A DNA stretch of 64,000 bases from Arthrobacter sp. Marseille-P9274 (GCF_946892675.1 NZ_CAMPOV010000001.1:594033-658032); one strand, 5' to 3'; positions 34,757 to 44,486 are shown, counted from the first letter of the stretch. The notes: generated from the sequence alone by a model not told the origin. Translations and numbers: made by a program.

Positions 34757-36352
34757 TCAGTGGTTCTTGAGGAAGATGCTGACGTCGTCGTTGTTGATCA
34801 GGTCGGGTACGGTCCAGCCGTCGAGGTCGTACTCGCTCATGCACTGGTCCGCGAAGCCGGTCATCATGTCGGTGTGGCCCTGGGCCTGCGCTGCGAACAG
34901 GATCTCGGCCTTGACGTTCTCGTGGTTGCCGGCGTAGTTGCGCTCGTACAGCTCGTGGCGGCCGCCGAACTCGGTGCCGATGGCATCCCAGAGCAGCTTC
35001 ATGAGCTTGACCCGGTCGATGGCCTGGATGCCGTGCGACCCGCGGATGTACTTGTCCAGGTACGGGCGGATCTCGGGGGTCTTGAAGTCCAGGGCGGAGG
35101 AGTTGAGGTAGATCAGGCCGGAGGCCACGTCCTGCTCGATGATTTCCTTGATCCGGGGGTAGCCGGTCGCCATGAACATCCGGTAGGCGAGGCCGTAGTC
35201 CAGCTTGGGCAGGACCGTGCCGTTGGGGCCCTGGTCGGGGTTGGCGGCCATGGCGTCGGCGAGGGCGTAGAACATGTTGCGCCAGCCGATGACCTCGCCG
35301 GCGCGGGCCTGGACGCCGCGGAAGTCCTGGGTACCGGCGATCTCCAGGGCCTTGAGCAGCAGGCCGGCGATGAAGTCCAGCTTCACCGCCAGGCGGATCA
35401 CGCCCTGGTAGGTGAAGCGGTTGAGGAAGCCGGTCTGCGGGAGGAAGTTGTTGACCTTTTCCACGTCCCCGTAGGCGAAGACGTTCTCCCATGGCACGAG
35501 CACCTTGTCGAAGACGAAGACCGAGTCGTTCTCGTCCAGGCGGGAGGAGAGCGGGTAGTCGAAGGGGGTACCCATGACGGCGGCCTGCTGGCTGTACGAG
35601 GCGCGGCTGATGAGCTTCACGCCGGGTGCGTCCATCGGGACGGTGCAGATCAGGGCGAATTCCTTCTTCTTGATCGGCAGCCCGTAGTGCGCGATGAAGT
35701 TGTACTGCGTGATGGCCGAGCCCGTGGCCACGACCTTCGCCCCGGAGACCACCAGCCCGGCGTCGGTCTCCTTCTCCACCTTCATGAACACGTCACCCAC
35801 CTGGTCGGTGGGCAGGTGGCGGTCCACCGGCGGGTTGATGATGGCGTGGTTCCAGTAAAGGACCTTCTCCTGCGACTCGTTGTACCAGCGGATGGCATTG
35901 TCTTGGTAGGGCTCGTAGAAGTCCGGCATGCCGCCGAGCGTGCCGAGGAACGCCGCCTTGTAGTCGGGCGAGCGGCCGAGCCAGCCGTAGGACATCCGGG
36001 CCCAGGTCTCGATCGCGGTGCGGGATGCCTTCAGGTCATCGATGCTGCGGGCCGCCTTGAAGAACGGATTCGTCTGCCCGCCGGAACCGGTGTCGGTGGG
36101 AACCAGCAGCTTGTCGGCGGTCTCCGGCTTGTGGAAGCCGTCATAGAGCCGGGCGACCATGCGGATGGAGTTGCGGAAGGCCGGGTGCGTGGTGACGTCC
36201 TTGACGCGTTCGCCGTAGATCCAGACCTCGCGGTCGTCCCGGAGCGACTCGATGTATTCGTCGCCGGTCTGGGGCTTGAGCGGGTTGGCCGGAGTGGTCC
36301 GGGCGGACATATCGACGGCGGTGGTTTCCTGCGTCTCGAGGGTTTCGGTCAT
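34757..36352 (-). CDS. flavin-dependent aromatic monooxygenase, HpaB type
   Basis: 531 residues of the 4-hydroxyphenylacetate 3-monooxygenase/4-hydroxybutyryl-CoA dehydratase fold. Recognisable blocks: [21 protein letters not shown] at the N-terminus, [55 protein letters not shown], and [19 protein letters not shown]. The enzyme uses reduced FAD delivered by a separate reductase, encoded next. Start ATG 36352 has a GGAAGGAAG site; the frame extends upstream but that overlaps the reductase. Codons are strongly biased to C/G-ending, as for a highly expressed gene. Substrate: a phenolic acid or phenol (family), exact one unknown. Confidence 0.9.
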   Translation of the reverse strand: MTETLETQETTAVDMSARTTPANPLKPQTGDEYIESLRDDREVWIYGERVKDVTTHPAFRNSIRMVARLYDGFHKPETADKLLVPTDTGSGGQTNPFFKAARSIDDLKASRTAIETWARMSYGWLGRSPDYKAAFLGTLGGMPDFYEPYQDNAIRWYNESQEKVLYWNHAIINPPVDRHLPTDQVGDVFMKVEKETDAGLVVSGAKVVATGSAITQYNFIAHYGLPIKKKEFALICTVPMDAPGVKLISRASYSQQAAVMGTPFDYPLSSRLDENDSVFVFDKVLVPWENVFAYGDVEKVNNFLPQTGFLNRFTYQGVIRLAVKLDFIAGLLLKALEIAGTQDFRGVQARAGEVIGWRNMFYALADAMAANPDQGPNGTVLPKLDYGLAYRMFMATGYPRIKEIIEQDVASGLIYLNSSALDFKTPEIRPYLDKYIRGSHGIQAIDRVKLMKLLWDAIGTEFGGRHELYERNYAGNHENVKAEILFAAQAQGHTDMMTGFADQCMSEYDLDGWTVPDLINNDDVSIFLKNH

Positions 36353-36426
36353 GGTGGTGCTTCCTTCCGTGCGGGGTGGAGGGGCCGGCTGCCGCCGGCG
36401 GTTAGGGGAGGGTCCCGGCCTGCAGG

Positions 36427-37038
36427 TCAGGCGTGGACCAGGGTCTTGAAGGAATCGGCGCCGGAGAACCAGCCGGCGTCCAGCGAATCGCCACAGTGGT
36501 GCCACGGGCTGGGACCGGACAGGGGCCCGATCTCGCGGAACTTGCCGCCGAAGAACAGCAGCGGGTCCCGCTCGGTGACCTCGAGTTTGTGGACCTCGCC
36601 GATGACGATGATGTGGTCGCCGCCGTCGTAGATCCGCCAGGGCCGGCACTCCAGGGTGGCCTTGTTCTCCAGCAGCACCGGCACCTCGCCGTCGAGGGTC
36701 CAGGCCGGTTCCTCCGGCAGGGCCTTGCCGGCGAAGTGCCAGGCGACGTCCAGCTGGCCCTGCGAGAGGATGTTGATCGCGAACGGCGCGTCTTCGAGGT
36801 ACTGAGCCGCCTTGGAGCTTCGGGTCAGCGTGACCTGCGCCAGCGGCGGGTCCAGCGAGACCGCGGTGAACGCGTTCACGGTGGCGCCGTGCGGTGTGCC
36901 GTCCGCGGACCGGCAGGTCACCACGGTGACGCCGGTGGCGAACTGGCCGAAGGTGTTGCGCAGTTCCCGCGGATCGATCGTCGACGTTCCGGCCGCCCGC
37001 CCGCGGGGACCGGGCGACGACTGGTTGGTGGTGGTCAT
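36427..37038 (-). CDS. flavin reductase (HpaC-like)
   Basis: 203 residues with the flavin-reductase split-barrel: [65 protein letters not shown], and [24 protein letters not shown]. It reduces free FAD/FMN with NAD(P)H for the HpaB-type oxygenase 74 bases downstream. ATG 37038 is chosen for its AAGGAGAG site rather than the upstream ATG at 37080. Confidence 0.92.
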   Translation of the reverse strand: MTTTNQSSPGPRGRAAGTSTIDPRELRNTFGQFATGVTVVTCRSADGTPHGATVNAFTAVSLDPPLAQVTLTRSSKAAQYLEDAPFAINILSQGQLDVAWHFAGKALPEEPAWTLDGEVPVLLENKATLECRPWRIYDGGDHIIVIGEVHKLEVTERDPLLFFGGKFREIGPLSGPSPWHHCGDSLDAGWFSGADSFKTLVHA

Positions 37039-37166
37039 GTCACTCTCCTTCATGCCGCCGGTTGTCCTTCCGGCAGTCATGAGTGTTCCAAGTCACATCG
37101 ACCCATGGGTGGCCGGACCGCGAATGCGGCGGGAGAGTGAAAAAGCGCGTCCGCCAAGTGCAAAAA

Positions 37167-38129
37167 CTACGACGGCGGGGTCGCGGCTTCCCTGCGCGCC
37201 TGCACCGGCGTCATGCCGAAGCGGGCCTTGAAGGCGCGGCTGAAGTAGCTTTGGGACGCGAATCCGGTCTGGCCAGCTATGGCCCCGACCGGCGTCGTAC
37301 TCCTGCGCGGATCGGCCAGGATGCTGCGGGCGAGCTCCAGCCGCCTGGCGAGAATGTAATGGCTGGGCGGCTCCCCGTTTTCCGCGGCAAAGATGCGGGC
37401 AAGGTGGCGTTCACTGACGCCCACCGCGGCTGCCACCACCGCCGGGCTGAGGGCCGGATTGCCTAGGCGGTCCTCGATGCAGGCTTTCGCGGCGGCCAGA
37501 TATCCATCGCCGGTGCCGCTGCGGCAGCCGGCGGTCAACAGGCCTAGGAGCTCGAGCGCGCGATGCTCGGCCGACCGCGGGTTGGCGGCCGGGTCCCGCA
37601 GGGTGCCGCTGACGAGCTTCGCCAGGGCGCGCATGTGCAGGTCCGCGGCACCCTGACGGTTGAAGTCGAACACCTTCGGCCGGACCAGGTCCCGGCCGCC
37701 GGAGAGTTCGCGGTACTCCTCGCGCGGAATGGTCAGCACCATTTCGCGCACGCCGCTGCTGAAGCCGCGCATGAACGGCCGGTCCACGTCGCACATCACG
37801 GCCTGGCCCGGCCGGAGCGCCTCGAGGCCGCCCTGGTAGTAGAAGAAGGCCTCGCCCTCCAGCGCGAAGAACACGGCGACGACATCCATAGGGTTCTGCC
37901 GGATGTACTTTTCGTTGCGCTCGATAACCTGCGGACTGCCCTTGACGTGCGCGAACTGCAGCGACGGAAGATGCAGGTTCACCTCCGCCGCGCTCAGCGG
38001 GGCCTCGTCCATGGTGCGGATGTCCAGCGAGATGAGCGCCTTGGCATTGTGGTGTGCCCACAGCTCCATGCGGTTGGCAGCAGGGATGCCGGTGGTGCTG
38101 AACTTCAGGGACCTGGCCGTCATGCTCAT
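37167..38129 (-). CDS. AraC-family regulator (AraC-binding-2 type)
   Basis: 320 residues. N-terminal AraC-binding-2-like sensor (AKALISLDIRTMDEAPLSAAEVNLHLPSLQFAHVKGSPQVIERN, FFALEGEAFFYYQGG, GQAVMCDVDRPF) and C-terminal double helix-turn-helix (VAAAVGVSERHLARIFAAENGEPPSHYILARRLELARSIL, VGAIAGQTGFASQSYFSRAFKARFGMTP). It is directly upstream of and co-oriented with the HpaC/HpaB genes and most likely activates them on substrate. A TACACT hexamer nine bases before the ATG suggests a leaderless message. Confidence 0.9.
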   Translation of the reverse strand: MSMTARSLKFSTTGIPAANRMELWAHHNAKALISLDIRTMDEAPLSAAEVNLHLPSLQFAHVKGSPQVIERNEKYIRQNPMDVVAVFFALEGEAFFYYQGGLEALRPGQAVMCDVDRPFMRGFSSGVREMVLTIPREEYRELSGGRDLVRPKVFDFNRQGAADLHMRALAKLVSGTLRDPAANPRSAEHRALELLGLLTAGCRSGTGDGYLAAAKACIEDRLGNPALSPAVVAAAVGVSERHLARIFAAENGEPPSHYILARRLELARSILADPRRSTTPVGAIAGQTGFASQSYFSRAFKARFGMTPVQARREAATPPS

Positions 38130-38265
38130 GAACCCAGAAGTGTAGCGTGCATCACATAGGCGGCCCAGCCTCGCCTTCCACTGGATGGGACCGACAGCAG
38201 TCTCCGGCCTTCGCCGGGCAGCACCGCCCTATTCAGCCGACGGAGTTCCGTGGCAGAGTGGCGGC

Positions 38266-38703
38266 ATGAATGACCTCCCGCGGACTACGGATGCCGAGCA
38301 CCCCGTGCAGGTCCTCACCGAGGCCGAATGCCGGGAACTGCTGGCCGGTGCCCAGCTGGGGCGACTGGCACTCAGCCGCCGCAACGAGCCCGACATTTTC
38401 CCGGTCAACTTCTGGGCCCACGGGACAACCTTCTTGGTGCACGGCCCGCAGAACGTGCTCGTCGCCGTCGGGCGTTCCAGTCAGCACGTCGCGCTGGAGG
38501 CGGACGGCCGGGAGGCCGGCACCGTCTGGAGCGTGATGGCCAAGGGCACCGTCAGGGAGCTCGATCGGCCCGAGGAACTGGAGGCCGTCCGGCAGCGCCG
38601 GTTGCGGGCCTGGATCCTCGCTCCGGACAGCGCCTTCCTGGAACTCAGCCCGGATAAGATCACCGGCCGCCGCATCGCCGTCGGACCCGAAGAACGCTAC
38701 TGA
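38266..38703 (+). CDS. PPOX-fold (pyridoxamine 5'-phosphate oxidase-like) protein A
   Basis: 145 residues of split-barrel flavin-binding type: TEAECRELLAGAQLGRLALSRRNEPDIFPVNFWAHGTTFLVHGP, HVALEADGREAGTVWSVMAKGTVREL, DKITGRRI. These small proteins bind FMN, FAD or F420 and often act in stress or cofactor handling. No clear ribosome site. The next gene is a paralogue. Confidence 0.82.
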   Translation: MNDLPRTTDAEHPVQVLTEAECRELLAGAQLGRLALSRRNEPDIFPVNFWAHGTTFLVHGPQNVLVAVGRSSQHVALEADGREAGTVWSVMAKGTVRELDRPEELEAVRQRRLRAWILAPDSAFLELSPDKITGRRIAVGPEERY

Positions 38704-38728
38704 CCGAGAACCCCAGCAAGGAGCCGGC

Positions 38729-39256
38729 ATGTCCGAGCAGCATCCAACGAGCCCGCACCGCCGGCCGTTCATGGCCGGCATCACGGAGCCGAAACTCCCC
38801 GACTCCACACCGGTCGCGCCGGTACCGCCGCTCCCCGGGCCGGAGAATCCCGTGCTCGAGCTGGACCCGGAGGAGTGCTGGGACCTGCTGATCGGCACGA
38901 TGCTCGGACGGCTCGCGGTGAGCGTCAGGGACCGCCCGGAGCTGTATCCGGTCAACTTCCTGGCGCACGACCGGCGCATCCTCATCCGCACGGGGCAGGG
39001 CACGAAGCTCGCCGCGGCCACGGTGAACAGCACCGTGGCACTCGAGGCGGACGGCAGGTCGCTGCATTCGTTCTGGTCCGTCGTCGCGAAGGGCACCGCA
39101 CGGATCCTGCAGACGCAGGCGGAACTGGCGAGGGCGGAGGCCATGCCGCTGCATCCGTGGACGTCGACGATGAAGACGACCTACGTGGAGATCGTGCCCA
39201 CCGGAATCAGCGGCCGGCGGATCGCGCTGGCCGAGGGTTTCCGGCTGGAAAGGTAA
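38729..39256 (+). CDS. PPOX-fold protein B, paralogue of A
   Basis: 175 residues. A roughly 40-residue proline-rich N-terminal extension precedes the domain (DPEECWDLLIGTMLGRLAVSVRDRPELYPVNFLAHDRRILIRTG, VALEADGRSLHSFWSVVAKGTARIL, GISGRRIAL), colinear with protein A. AAGGAG precedes the ATG, 25 bases after the first gene. Tandem duplication; may form a heterodimer. Confidence 0.84.
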   Translation: MSEQHPTSPHRRPFMAGITEPKLPDSTPVAPVPPLPGPENPVLELDPEECWDLLIGTMLGRLAVSVRDRPELYPVNFLAHDRRILIRTGQGTKLAAATVNSTVALEADGRSLHSFWSVVAKGTARILQTQAELARAEAMPLHPWTSTMKTTYVEIVPTGISGRRIALAEGFRLER

Positions 39257-39477
39257 GGCGCCAAGCGCAAGCTGCGGAAGGCCGCCGTCGTTCGCAGAAT
39301 ACCGGCCGGTAGTATGGCCCCGCTCACAATCATTACTGCACTGTGTCCTGCCCATCGGCGTCCGGCCGGCTAATTGCTGTACCTTTTGCTCAACCGGGGC
39401 GAGCGCAAATCATGCATCCGCACATTGACGCGTCCCGCAAAAGTACTTTGGTTCAACGGGGAAAGAAGGACAGCAGA

Positions 39478-41160
39478 ATGACGCAGACCGCAGCGGAGCA
39501 GGCCGAGGCCTTGCCGGCGTCCGGCACATCGATGAAGTCGGCCGGACATGTCATTGTCGACACGCTCCTGGCGCACGGCGTCAAGCGGACCTACGTCGTC
39601 CCGGGCGAAAGCTTCCTGGACGTGCTGGACGGCCTGCACGAGTCCCCGATCGAGACGATCGTCTGCCGGCACGAAGGCGGCGCCGCCTACATGGCCGAGG
39701 CCGACGGCAAGATGAACCAGCTGCCCGGCATCGCCATGGTCACCCGCGGCCCGGGTGCGGCCAACGCCCATGTCGGCCTGCACACCGCCTGGCAGGACTC
39801 GACCCCGATGGTGCTCTTCGTGGGCCTGATCCCGTTCGAGCACCGCGACCGCGAGGCCTTCCAGGAGTTCGACATCAAGGGCTGGTTCGACACCGGCGCC
39901 AAGCGCGTGATGGTCCTCGACCACCCGGAGCGCGCCTCCGAGATCGTCGCCGAGGCGATGTTCGCCGCGATGAGCGGCCGCCCCGGGCCCGTTGTCGTCG
40001 GCCTGCCCGAGGACATCATCCGCGAACAGGTCGACGCCACCCTGCACCCGGCGATCCCCGTCGCCCCGGGCGGCATGAGCGTCACCGACTGGAAGGCGCT
40101 GAAGGCGGCGCTGGAAGAGTCCAAGAAGCCGCTCTTCGTCACCGGCGGCAACGACTGGACCCAGGAGGGCGCCACCCTGCTGACCCAGTGGCTCGAGGAG
40201 CACAACATCCCCGCCGCCGCCGAATGGCGCTGCGAGGGCAACATCCCGTTCAGCTCCCCGTCCTACGTCGGCCCGATCGGCTATGGCCGGCCCAAGCCCA
40301 CCTACGACCTGCTCGAAGAGACGGACCTGCTGGTCTTCGTCGGCACCGTCCCGGGCGACGTCATCACCGACGGCTTCCTGGTCCGGCAGGACTGGGAAAA
40401 GAAGAACTTCCTGGTCACCATCGACCCCTCCCTGCGCGGCCGCTCCGGCCCGGTCTCCTGGCAGATCGTGGCCAAACCCGACGTGTTCGTCCGCGACCTG
40501 GTCATGATGGACATGCCGGTCAAGGAAGAATGGAAGGCCTGGACCCAGCGCATGCGCACCGAGCAGGAGAAGTTCGCCGCCCTGCCCCCGGCCGAGCCCT
40601 CCGCAGGACAGGCCAGGATGGACACCCTGATCGCCAACCTCGTGCCCACCCTGCCCGAGGACGCCGTGATCACCCTCGGCGCCGGCGAGCACACCAACTG
40701 GGCCCACCGCTACTTCCCCACCGAGCGCTACGCCTCGATGATCAGCGCCCGCAACGGCTCCATGGGCTACTCCATCCCCTCCGCCGTCGCCGCCTCGCTG
40801 GCCCATCCCGGCCGCCGCGTCGTGACCATCGCCGGTGACGGCGAGTTCCTCATGAACGGCCAGGAGCTGGCCACCGCCGCCCAGTACGGCGCCACCCCGC
40901 TGGTCGTCGTCATGGACAACCAGGAATACGGCACCATCCGCACCCACCAGGAACGCCACTACCCCCAGCGGATCTCCGGCACCCAGCTGAAGAACCCGGA
41001 CTTCGCCCTCATGGCGCAGGCCTTCGGCGGCTTCGGCGTCCGCGTCGAGCAGGATGCCGACGTCCCCGCCGCCGTCCAGGCCGCGCTGAAGGCCATCGAC
41101 GAAGACAAGACCTTCGCCCTGATCCACCTGATCGTGGACCAGCGCGTCAAGGCCTACTAG
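39478..41160 (+). CDS. ThDP-dependent decarboxylase/acetolactate-synthase-like enzyme
   Basis: 560 residues with three ThDP-enzyme domains: pyrimidine domain with catalytic Glu in IVCRHEGGAAYMAEADGK, central domain (KKPLFVTGGNDW, EETDLLVFVGTVPGDV), and PP domain with the ThDP motif VTIAGDGEFLMNGQELATAAQYGATPLVVVMDN. Relatives include benzoylformate decarboxylase, sulfopyruvate- and acetolactate-type enzymes; the substrate cannot be fixed. An AAGAAGGA site precedes ATG 39478. Codon use is strongly C-ending, as in a highly expressed gene. It stands alone and ends in a strong terminator. Confidence 0.87.
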   Translation: MTQTAAEQAEALPASGTSMKSAGHVIVDTLLAHGVKRTYVVPGESFLDVLDGLHESPIETIVCRHEGGAAYMAEADGKMNQLPGIAMVTRGPGAANAHVGLHTAWQDSTPMVLFVGLIPFEHRDREAFQEFDIKGWFDTGAKRVMVLDHPERASEIVAEAMFAAMSGRPGPVVVGLPEDIIREQVDATLHPAIPVAPGGMSVTDWKALKAALEESKKPLFVTGGNDWTQEGATLLTQWLEEHNIPAAAEWRCEGNIPFSSPSYVGPIGYGRPKPTYDLLEETDLLVFVGTVPGDVITDGFLVRQDWEKKNFLVTIDPSLRGRSGPVSWQIVAKPDVFVRDLVMMDMPVKEEWKAWTQRMRTEQEKFAALPPAEPSAGQARMDTLIANLVPTLPEDAVITLGAGEHTNWAHRYFPTERYASMISARNGSMGYSIPSAVAASLAHPGRRVVTIAGDGEFLMNGQELATAAQYGATPLVVVMDNQEYGTIRTHQERHYPQRISGTQLKNPDFALMAQAFGGFGVRVEQDADVPAAVQAALKAIDEDKTFALIHLIVDQRVKAY

Positions 41161-41175
41161 GCCCGACTTCCACCA

Positions 41176-41225
41176 ACGACGGCGGTGCCTCGATGCGTTC
41201 TAGCGCATCGAGGCACCGTCGTCGT
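41176..41225. terminator. bidirectional intrinsic terminator
   Basis: A 14-bp perfect core stem GGTGCCTCGATGCG (41184-41197) with its complement at 41204-41217, extended by ACGACGGC/GTCGTCGT flanks with one mismatch, and TTTCC beyond. It lies between the converging decarboxylase and aldo-keto reductase genes. Confidence 0.85.
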
Positions 41226-41252
41226 CGTTTCCGCCGTTTCGGCGTGTACCGC

Positions 41253-42092
41253 CTAGGCGAAGTCCGCCGTGGCCGGGTCCGCGCCGATGCGTCCTGCCGC
41301 GCCCTTGTCGAGCGCGTCGATGGCGGCGATGTCCTCGTCCTCCAGCACCACGTCGAGTGCTCCGAAGTTCTCGGCGATCCTGGCTGCCGTGACGGTCTTC
41401 GGGATCACCACGTTGCCCAGCGCCAGGTGCCAGGCGATGACGACCTGCGCGGCAGTAGCGCCGCGCCGGTCCGCGATGGCGCGCAGCGTCGCATCTTCGA
41501 GCAGGCCCTGGCCTTGGCCAAGCGGCGACCAGGCCTGGTGCAGGATACCCTTGTCCGCCTCGAAGGCGCGCAGCTCCGCCTGGTTGAAGTAGGGATGCGT
41601 CTCGACCTGGTTGATGACCGGAACGACGCCGGTCTCCGCGATGATTTCCTCAAGGGCGTCCACCGTGAAGTTGGAGACACCGATGCTCTTCACCCGGCCC
41701 CGCCGCTGAAGCTCGATGAGCGCCTTCCAGGTGTCCACGTACTTGCCCTGCTTCGGCTGCAGCCAGTGGATCAGGTAGAGGTCGAGGGTTTCCAGGCCCA
41801 GCCGCTCCATGGATTCGTCGAAGGCCTGCAGCGTGCTCTCGTAGCCTTGGTCCGCGTTCCAGAGCTTGGTCGTGATGAACAGCTCGCTGCGGTCCAGCCC
41901 GGACGAGGCGATAGCCCTTCCCACGCCCTCTTCGTTGCCGTAGATGCGTGCAGTGTCAATATGGCGGTAGCCGGCGCGGAAGGCCTCGCCGACGACCTTC
42001 TCAGCCACCTGGTCCTCGACCTGCCAGACGCCGTAACCAAGCTGCGGGATGGTGCGGCCGTCATGGAAGGACAGGAGGGGAGACTCGGTCAT
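41253..42092 (-). CDS. aldo/keto reductase
   Basis: 279-residue TIM-barrel NADPH oxidoreductase. Catalytic tetrad: Asp in YRHIDTARIYGNEEGVG (with Tyr), Lys in FITTKLWNAD and His in YLIHWLQP. Cofactor segment near the C-terminus: VVIPKTVTAARIAENFGALDVVL. Resembles 2,5-diketo-D-gluconate reductase-type enzymes; substrate unknown. ATG 42092 is preferred; an upstream GTG at 42113 is possible. Confidence 0.9.
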   Translation of the reverse strand: MTESPLLSFHDGRTIPQLGYGVWQVEDQVAEKVVGEAFRAGYRHIDTARIYGNEEGVGRAIASSGLDRSELFITTKLWNADQGYESTLQAFDESMERLGLETLDLYLIHWLQPKQGKYVDTWKALIELQRRGRVKSIGVSNFTVDALEEIIAETGVVPVINQVETHPYFNQAELRAFEADKGILHQAWSPLGQGQGLLEDATLRAIADRRGATAAQVVIAWHLALGNVVIPKTVTAARIAENFGALDVVLEDEDIAAIDALDKGAAGRIGADPATADFA

Positions 42093-42170
42093 GGTTCTCT
42101 GCGATGTAGTCACGGGGGCGACAACCGAAGTAGCTTGGAGAATATTTCATCGGCACGTCAGGAGCATCCA

Positions 42171-42476
42171 TTGACTACCCACGGAGAGCATTTCGCCGTC
42201 TTCCAGAAACAGCTGCCCGGAGCCATCGCGCCGCCCCTGCGCATCTACCGCGGCCAGCCGGGCCTCCTCGCCGAGCAGTTGGCCGAGGCGCTGGACAACC
42301 CGGAGCTGCTGGCCGGCAATTGGGAACTGGTGCACACATTCGCGCGGCCCGCGGTCAATGCGGACGACGCCGTCAGCCAGTTGCGCGACGACACCTCCCT
42401 GCGCTGCGAGCCGGGGAACGAGATCGACGCCGGCGCCTGGCAGATCCTTCCCTTGCCGGCCTTCCGGTTTGCCTAG
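42171..42476 (+). CDS. small hypothetical protein
   Basis: 101 residues beginning with TTG 42171, with AGGAGC six bases upstream. Sequence (FAVFQKQLPGAIAPPLRIYRG, LAEALDNPELLAGNWELVHTF, ALQI-like end GAWQILPLPAFRF) is acidic, soluble and without motifs I recognise. The good ribosome site and position in an otherwise empty interval support a real gene. Confidence 0.55.
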   Translation: MTTHGEHFAVFQKQLPGAIAPPLRIYRGQPGLLAEQLAEALDNPELLAGNWELVHTFARPAVNADDAVSQLRDDTSLRCEPGNEIDAGAWQILPLPAFRFA

Positions 42477-42529
42477 CCGGCCGTGGGCCTGAGGTTCCCG
42501 TTTCGGCGGTCCGGCCCTAGGCTTTCGAC

Positions 42530-43150
42530 ATGGCCAGATACTTCGACGTACACCCGCAGGACCCCCAGCCCCGCACGATCGGGCAGGTTGTCGAGCTGCT
42601 GCGCTCCGGCGGGCTGATCGCCTACCCGACGGACTCCTGCTACGCGCTCGGGGCCCTGCTGGGCAACCGCGAGGCACTGGACCGGATCCGCCTGATCCGG
42701 CAGCTCGACAGCAAGCACCACTTCACGCTCGTCTGCAAGGACTTCGCCCAGCTCGGCCAGTTCGTGAACATCGACAACAACGTGTTCCGCAGCATCAAGG
42801 CCGCTACCCCGGGCCCCTACACCTTCATCCTGTCGGCAACCAAGGAGGTGCCGCGCCGGATGCTGCACCCGAAAAAGAAGACGGTCGGCGTACGCATCCC
42901 CGACCACAAGGTGGTCCATGCCGTGCTGGACGAGCTCGGGGAACCGCTGCTATCCAGCACGCTGCTGCTGCCGGACCAGGAGGATCCGCTCACCCAAGGT
43001 TGGGAAATCAAGGAGCGGCTCGAGCACCAGGTGGACGGCGTGGTGGACTCGGGCGACTGCGGCCCCGAGCCGACCACGGTCGTCGACTTCTCGGACGGCT
43101 ACGCGGAAATCGTGCGGCGCGGCATGGGAGACCCTTCCCCGTTCGAGTAA
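42530..43150 (+). CDS. YciO/YrdC/Sua5-family protein
   Basis: 206 residues. Core motifs: LLRSGGLIAYPTDSCYALGALLGNREALDRIRLIRQLDSKHHFTLVCKDFAQL, KAATPGPYTFILSAT, HPKKKTVGVRIPDH and the C-terminal GDCGPEPTTVVDFSDG. Sua5/TsaC proteins make threonylcarbamoyl-AMP for tRNA t6A; YciO is a close paralogue of less certain role, and the KxHHFTL/KKKTVGVR pattern looks YciO-like. TAGGCT ends six bases before the ATG with no ribosome site, implying a leaderless message. Confidence 0.88.
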   Translation: MARYFDVHPQDPQPRTIGQVVELLRSGGLIAYPTDSCYALGALLGNREALDRIRLIRQLDSKHHFTLVCKDFAQLGQFVNIDNNVFRSIKAATPGPYTFILSATKEVPRRMLHPKKKTVGVRIPDHKVVHAVLDELGEPLLSSTLLLPDQEDPLTQGWEIKERLEHQVDGVVDSGDCGPEPTTVVDFSDGYAEIVRRGMGDPSPFE

Positions 43151-43287
43151 CGGGCTGCTGGGTAACGGGCTGCGAAAAAACATCGTGAAACCGTAACCTT
43201 TCACCCTCCCGCCTCGATTAGTCGGGTGTACGGGCACGCCGCGGGCAGAAGCCGTGGCGCCGCCGTCGCCAATGATTGAGGAGATCC

Positions 43288-43857
43288 ATGACCAACCGTT
43301 TCCGTACCCTGAGCCTGCCCGCCAAGGGCGCCGCACTGGCAGCCATCATCGCCGTCGGCGGAGCCGGCGCAGCAGTGGCCGCACCGGCCCTGACCAGCGC
43401 TCCGGAGAACGTGAGCGCCGTGACTCCGGCCGTCCCCGCCACCCCGGCCGTTTCCGCCGAAGACGCCGAGCAAGCAGTTCCGGCCGTTCCAGCGACCCCC
43501 GCGGAGACCGAGGCCAAGGCCAAGACCGACGCGGCCGCCGAGGTTGAGGCCGACGAAGAAGGTGCCGAAGCCGAAGCCGAAGCCGAGGCCGAGGCCAACG
43601 CACAGACCGAGGCTGCCGCCGAAGAGGCAGCCGCCGAGGTCGGCGCGGGCGCCGACGTGACCCCGGCCGTTCCCGCGACCCCGGCCATCCCGGGCACCGA
43701 CGGCGAACCCGCCGTTCCCGCGACCCCGGCCACTCCGGAGCTGCCCGAGTCCGCCAATGCCGACGCCCAGGCGAAGATCGATGCCCGCACCGACGCCGCT
43801 GAACTGCGCGCCGGGACCGGCGTGTCCGTCTCCGGCAGCGCCAACGCCGGAAAGTAA
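43288..43857 (+). CDS. secreted Ala/Glu/Pro-rich protein with VPATPA repeats
   Basis: 189 residues. Signal peptide (SLPAKGAALAAIIAVGGAGAAVAAP), then four VPATPA units in three clusters (TPAVPATPAV, AVPAVPATPAE, TPAVPATPAI and PAVPATPATP) on either side of a highly charged Ala/Glu region (EVEADEEGAEAEAEAEAEANAQTEAAAEEAAAEV) likely to be an extended helix. Start ATG 43288 has GAGGAG. No known family. Placement just before an ECF sigma factor gene suggests an envelope role under its control (inference). Confidence 0.72.
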   Translation: MTNRFRTLSLPAKGAALAAIIAVGGAGAAVAAPALTSAPENVSAVTPAVPATPAVSAEDAEQAVPAVPATPAETEAKAKTDAAAEVEADEEGAEAEAEAEAEANAQTEAAAEEAAAEVGAGADVTPAVPATPAIPGTDGEPAVPATPATPELPESANADAQAKIDARTDAAELRAGTGVSVSGSANAGK

Positions 43858-43934
43858 TTCCGCGTCCGGGCGGGGCGCGGGCCGCTACACTTGATGGCGC
43901 CCGCGCCCGCCCGAACAGATGTAAGGACCCAGTC

Positions 43935-44486
43935 TTGAGCTCAGCTCTTCCCGATGACGTGGTGGCCGCCGCGCAGTCCGGGGACGCTGCTGCCTTCAGC
44001 CGGATCTACGCAACCCTGGCGCCCGGGGTCAACGGCTACCTCAAGGTCCGCGGGCTCGAGGACCACGAAGGCGCCGCCCAGGAAGTCTTCCTCACTGTGT
44101 TCTCGCGGATCGGCTCGGTCCACGGCGGCTTCCAAGGCCTGCGCACGTTTATCTTTTCCGTGGCGCACGCCCGCTACGTCGACGCCGTTCGCAGGCGCGC
44201 CCGCCAGCCGCAGGTTTCCGGCTACGACCCGGACACGGACGTCCGCGCGGTGGATTCGGCGGAGACCGCCGCTCTCGAAGCGCTGGACGCGACCGGCATC
44301 GGCCAGCAGCTCAAGCAGCTGAAACCGGAGCAGCAGGAAGTGCTGCTGCTCCGCGTAGTGGCCGACCTGTCGCTGGAGCAGGTCGCCGAAATCATGGGCC
44401 GGTCCACCGGCTCGATCAAGCAATTGCAGCGCCGGGCGCTGCTCAAACTCAAATCGATCGTTGAACGGGAGGAGGCCCTGGTATGA
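43935..44486 (+). CDS. ECF-type RNA polymerase sigma factor
   Basis: 183 residues, TTG start with AAGGACC upstream. Region 2: SRIYATLAPGVNGYLKVRGLEDHEGAAQEVFLTVFSRIG, with GLRTFIFSVAHARYVDAVRRRAR; region 4: LEALDATGIGQQLKQLKPEQQEVLLLRVVADLSLEQVAEIMGRSTGSIKQLQRRALLKLKSIV. The following gene overlaps by 4 bases and encodes a single-pass membrane protein, the usual anti-sigma position. Regulon unknown; the VPATPA protein upstream is a candidate. Confidence 0.9.
   Translation: MSSALPDDVVAAAQSGDAAAFSRIYATLAPGVNGYLKVRGLEDHEGAAQEVFLTVFSRIGSVHGGFQGLRTFIFSVAHARYVDAVRRRARQPQVSGYDPDTDVRAVDSAETAALEALDATGIGQQLKQLKPEQQEVLLLRVVADLSLEQVAEIMGRSTGSIKQLQRRALLKLKSIVEREEALV

Noticed and set aside
39370-41127. 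585-codon minus-strand open frame
   Set aside because: Antisense to the ThDP enzyme, which has all motifs and a ribosome site.
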